This document shows, piece after piece, positions 63,559 to 64,000 of a stretch of DNA of 64,000 nucleotides. This DNA comes from Methanoflorens sp963701995 (GTDB lineage: Archaea; Halobacteriota; Bog-38; Methanoflorentales; Methanoflorentaceae), in contig OY969693.1 of assembly GCA_963701995.1 (NCBI GenBank), positions 124,001-188,000 on the forward strand. The letters are read 5' to 3'. The notes under the pieces are model-generated. The model was given only the letters and a program-made list of their open reading frames with translations, was not told the origin of the DNA and searched no databases. How positions within the stretch are numbered: the first letter of the stretch is position 1; the number at the start of each line of letters is the position of its first letter. A program made the translations under genes and the position numbers.

Positions 63559-64000
63559 TTATCTTGATGGACTCAAAGATTCGAGCGCCTGCAAGATTTG
63601 ACCAGCTATTACGTCCCAATTTAATTCTTTTACTGCCATCTCTTTGGAGTTTTCGCCCAAACGTTTCAGTTCCTCCTTAGATTCATTTTTTAAAGATTTT
63701 ATGCCTCTTGTTAGGTTTCCTATGCTACTATCTTTGACGATCACCCCACAATTGTATTTGTCAACCAGCCTTGCAGCGTCACCTACTTTTGTTGTTAAAA
63801 TTGGCTTGCCAGCGGCAGCATATTCCGCGAATTTTGTTGGTGCAGCAAACTCAGTCGCTTTGTTATATGGCCTTGGTAGCACTAAGACGTCGCACAATGT
63901 GTAATAATATGGAACTTCGGAAGGTGGGATTCGAGGCACAAAGCTTATGTTTCGTTCTTCTCTCCTCTCATCCCCGCCAACAATAAGAAATTTGATGTCA
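63559..64000 (-). CDS. GT4 glycosyltransferase, C-terminal part (runs off the right edge)
   Basis: The frame is open from the edge to a stop at 63559-63561, 146 residues. Reading in from the edge: DIKFLIVGGDERREERNISF, VPRIPPSEVPYYYTLCDVLV, LPRPYNKATEFAAPTKFAEY then AAAGKPILTTKVGDAARLVD and YNCGVIVKDSSIGNLTRGI. This is the donor half of a GT4 enzyme of the group with a T-E-F/A-P-x-K-x-x-E-Y-x-A-x-G-K-P block in place of the classic E-x7-E. The start lies outside the window. Confidence 0.85.
   Translation of the reverse strand, partial: DIKFLIVGGDERREERNISFVPRIPPSEVPYYYTLCDVLVLPRPYNKATEFAAPTKFAEYAAAGKPILTTKVGDAARLVDKYNCGVIVKDSSIGNLTRGIKSLKNESKEELKRLGENSKEMAVKELNWDVIAGQILQALESLSPSR

Overview
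The window reads as archaeal DNA. Many genes follow AT-rich boxes of the archaeal BRE/TATA type (for example AACCTTTATTAGG before the first lectin gene), some starts look leaderless, and others have GGAGGTGA-type ribosome sites. The families also fit: a DUF2206 multi-pass membrane protein, a cupin-type phosphoglucose isomerase, a PIG-V-like mannosyltransferase and a polyprenyl-phosphate sugar transferase fused to GtrA. A methanogen-like euryarchaeon (perhaps Methanocella-like) is my guess, with low confidence. I saw no rRNA, tRNA, CRISPR array or transposase.

The region is a large surface-glycan locus. From 0 to 21.8 kb lie a partial glycosyltransferase, a flippase, methyltransferases, a DUF2334 deacetylase-like protein, a secreted phosphoesterase, several GT4 and GT2 glycosyltransferases, an FkbM methyltransferase, a GT2-GtrA fusion and a PIG-V-like enzyme. 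From 22.7 to 29.1 kb is a block of secreted proteins: two intact paralogues resembling PLL-type beta-propeller lectins, an unrelated small secreted protein, a broken third lectin and a secreted trypsin-like protease. From 29.7 to 37.6 kb are cupin-type phosphoglucose isomerase, a nucleotidyltransferase-HAD fusion, a CPBP protease, a small membrane protein and a DUF2206 protein. From 38 to 60 kb a second glycan block holds more GT4/GT2 genes, a translationally coupled kinase/AlkP-type hydrolase pair, an acyltransferase-3, FemAB/GNAT-type acyltransferases, a second flippase, an AT-rich DegT-like gene, a 3-amino-3,6-dideoxyhexose set (ketoisomerase, GNAT, aminotransferase) and a polysaccharide deacetylase. 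At 61-64 kb are a frameshifted beta-lactamase-fold membrane protein and a partial GT4.

The locus is unusually full of wreckage. I found relics of at least four glycosyltransferase genes, a UDP-sugar dehydrogenase, a flippase, two lectins and a pentapeptide-repeat protein, plus partial duplications (DUF2334/GT4, FemAB, an in-frame 96-bp duplication in DUF2206) and two single-base frameshifts. Intergenic spaces are long. This suggests fast turnover of surface-glycan genes by duplication and decay without visible insertion sequences.

The best candidate for something undescribed is the lectin family. The two intact genes share a nearly identical leader of about 97 nt that begins where transcription should start and can fold into a closed multi-helix structure ending at the ribosome site. 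They share an identical signal peptide but have mosaic bodies, and three family members are followed by related 3' hairpins with paired changes. This looks like a cassette family for variable secreted lectins with common RNA control.
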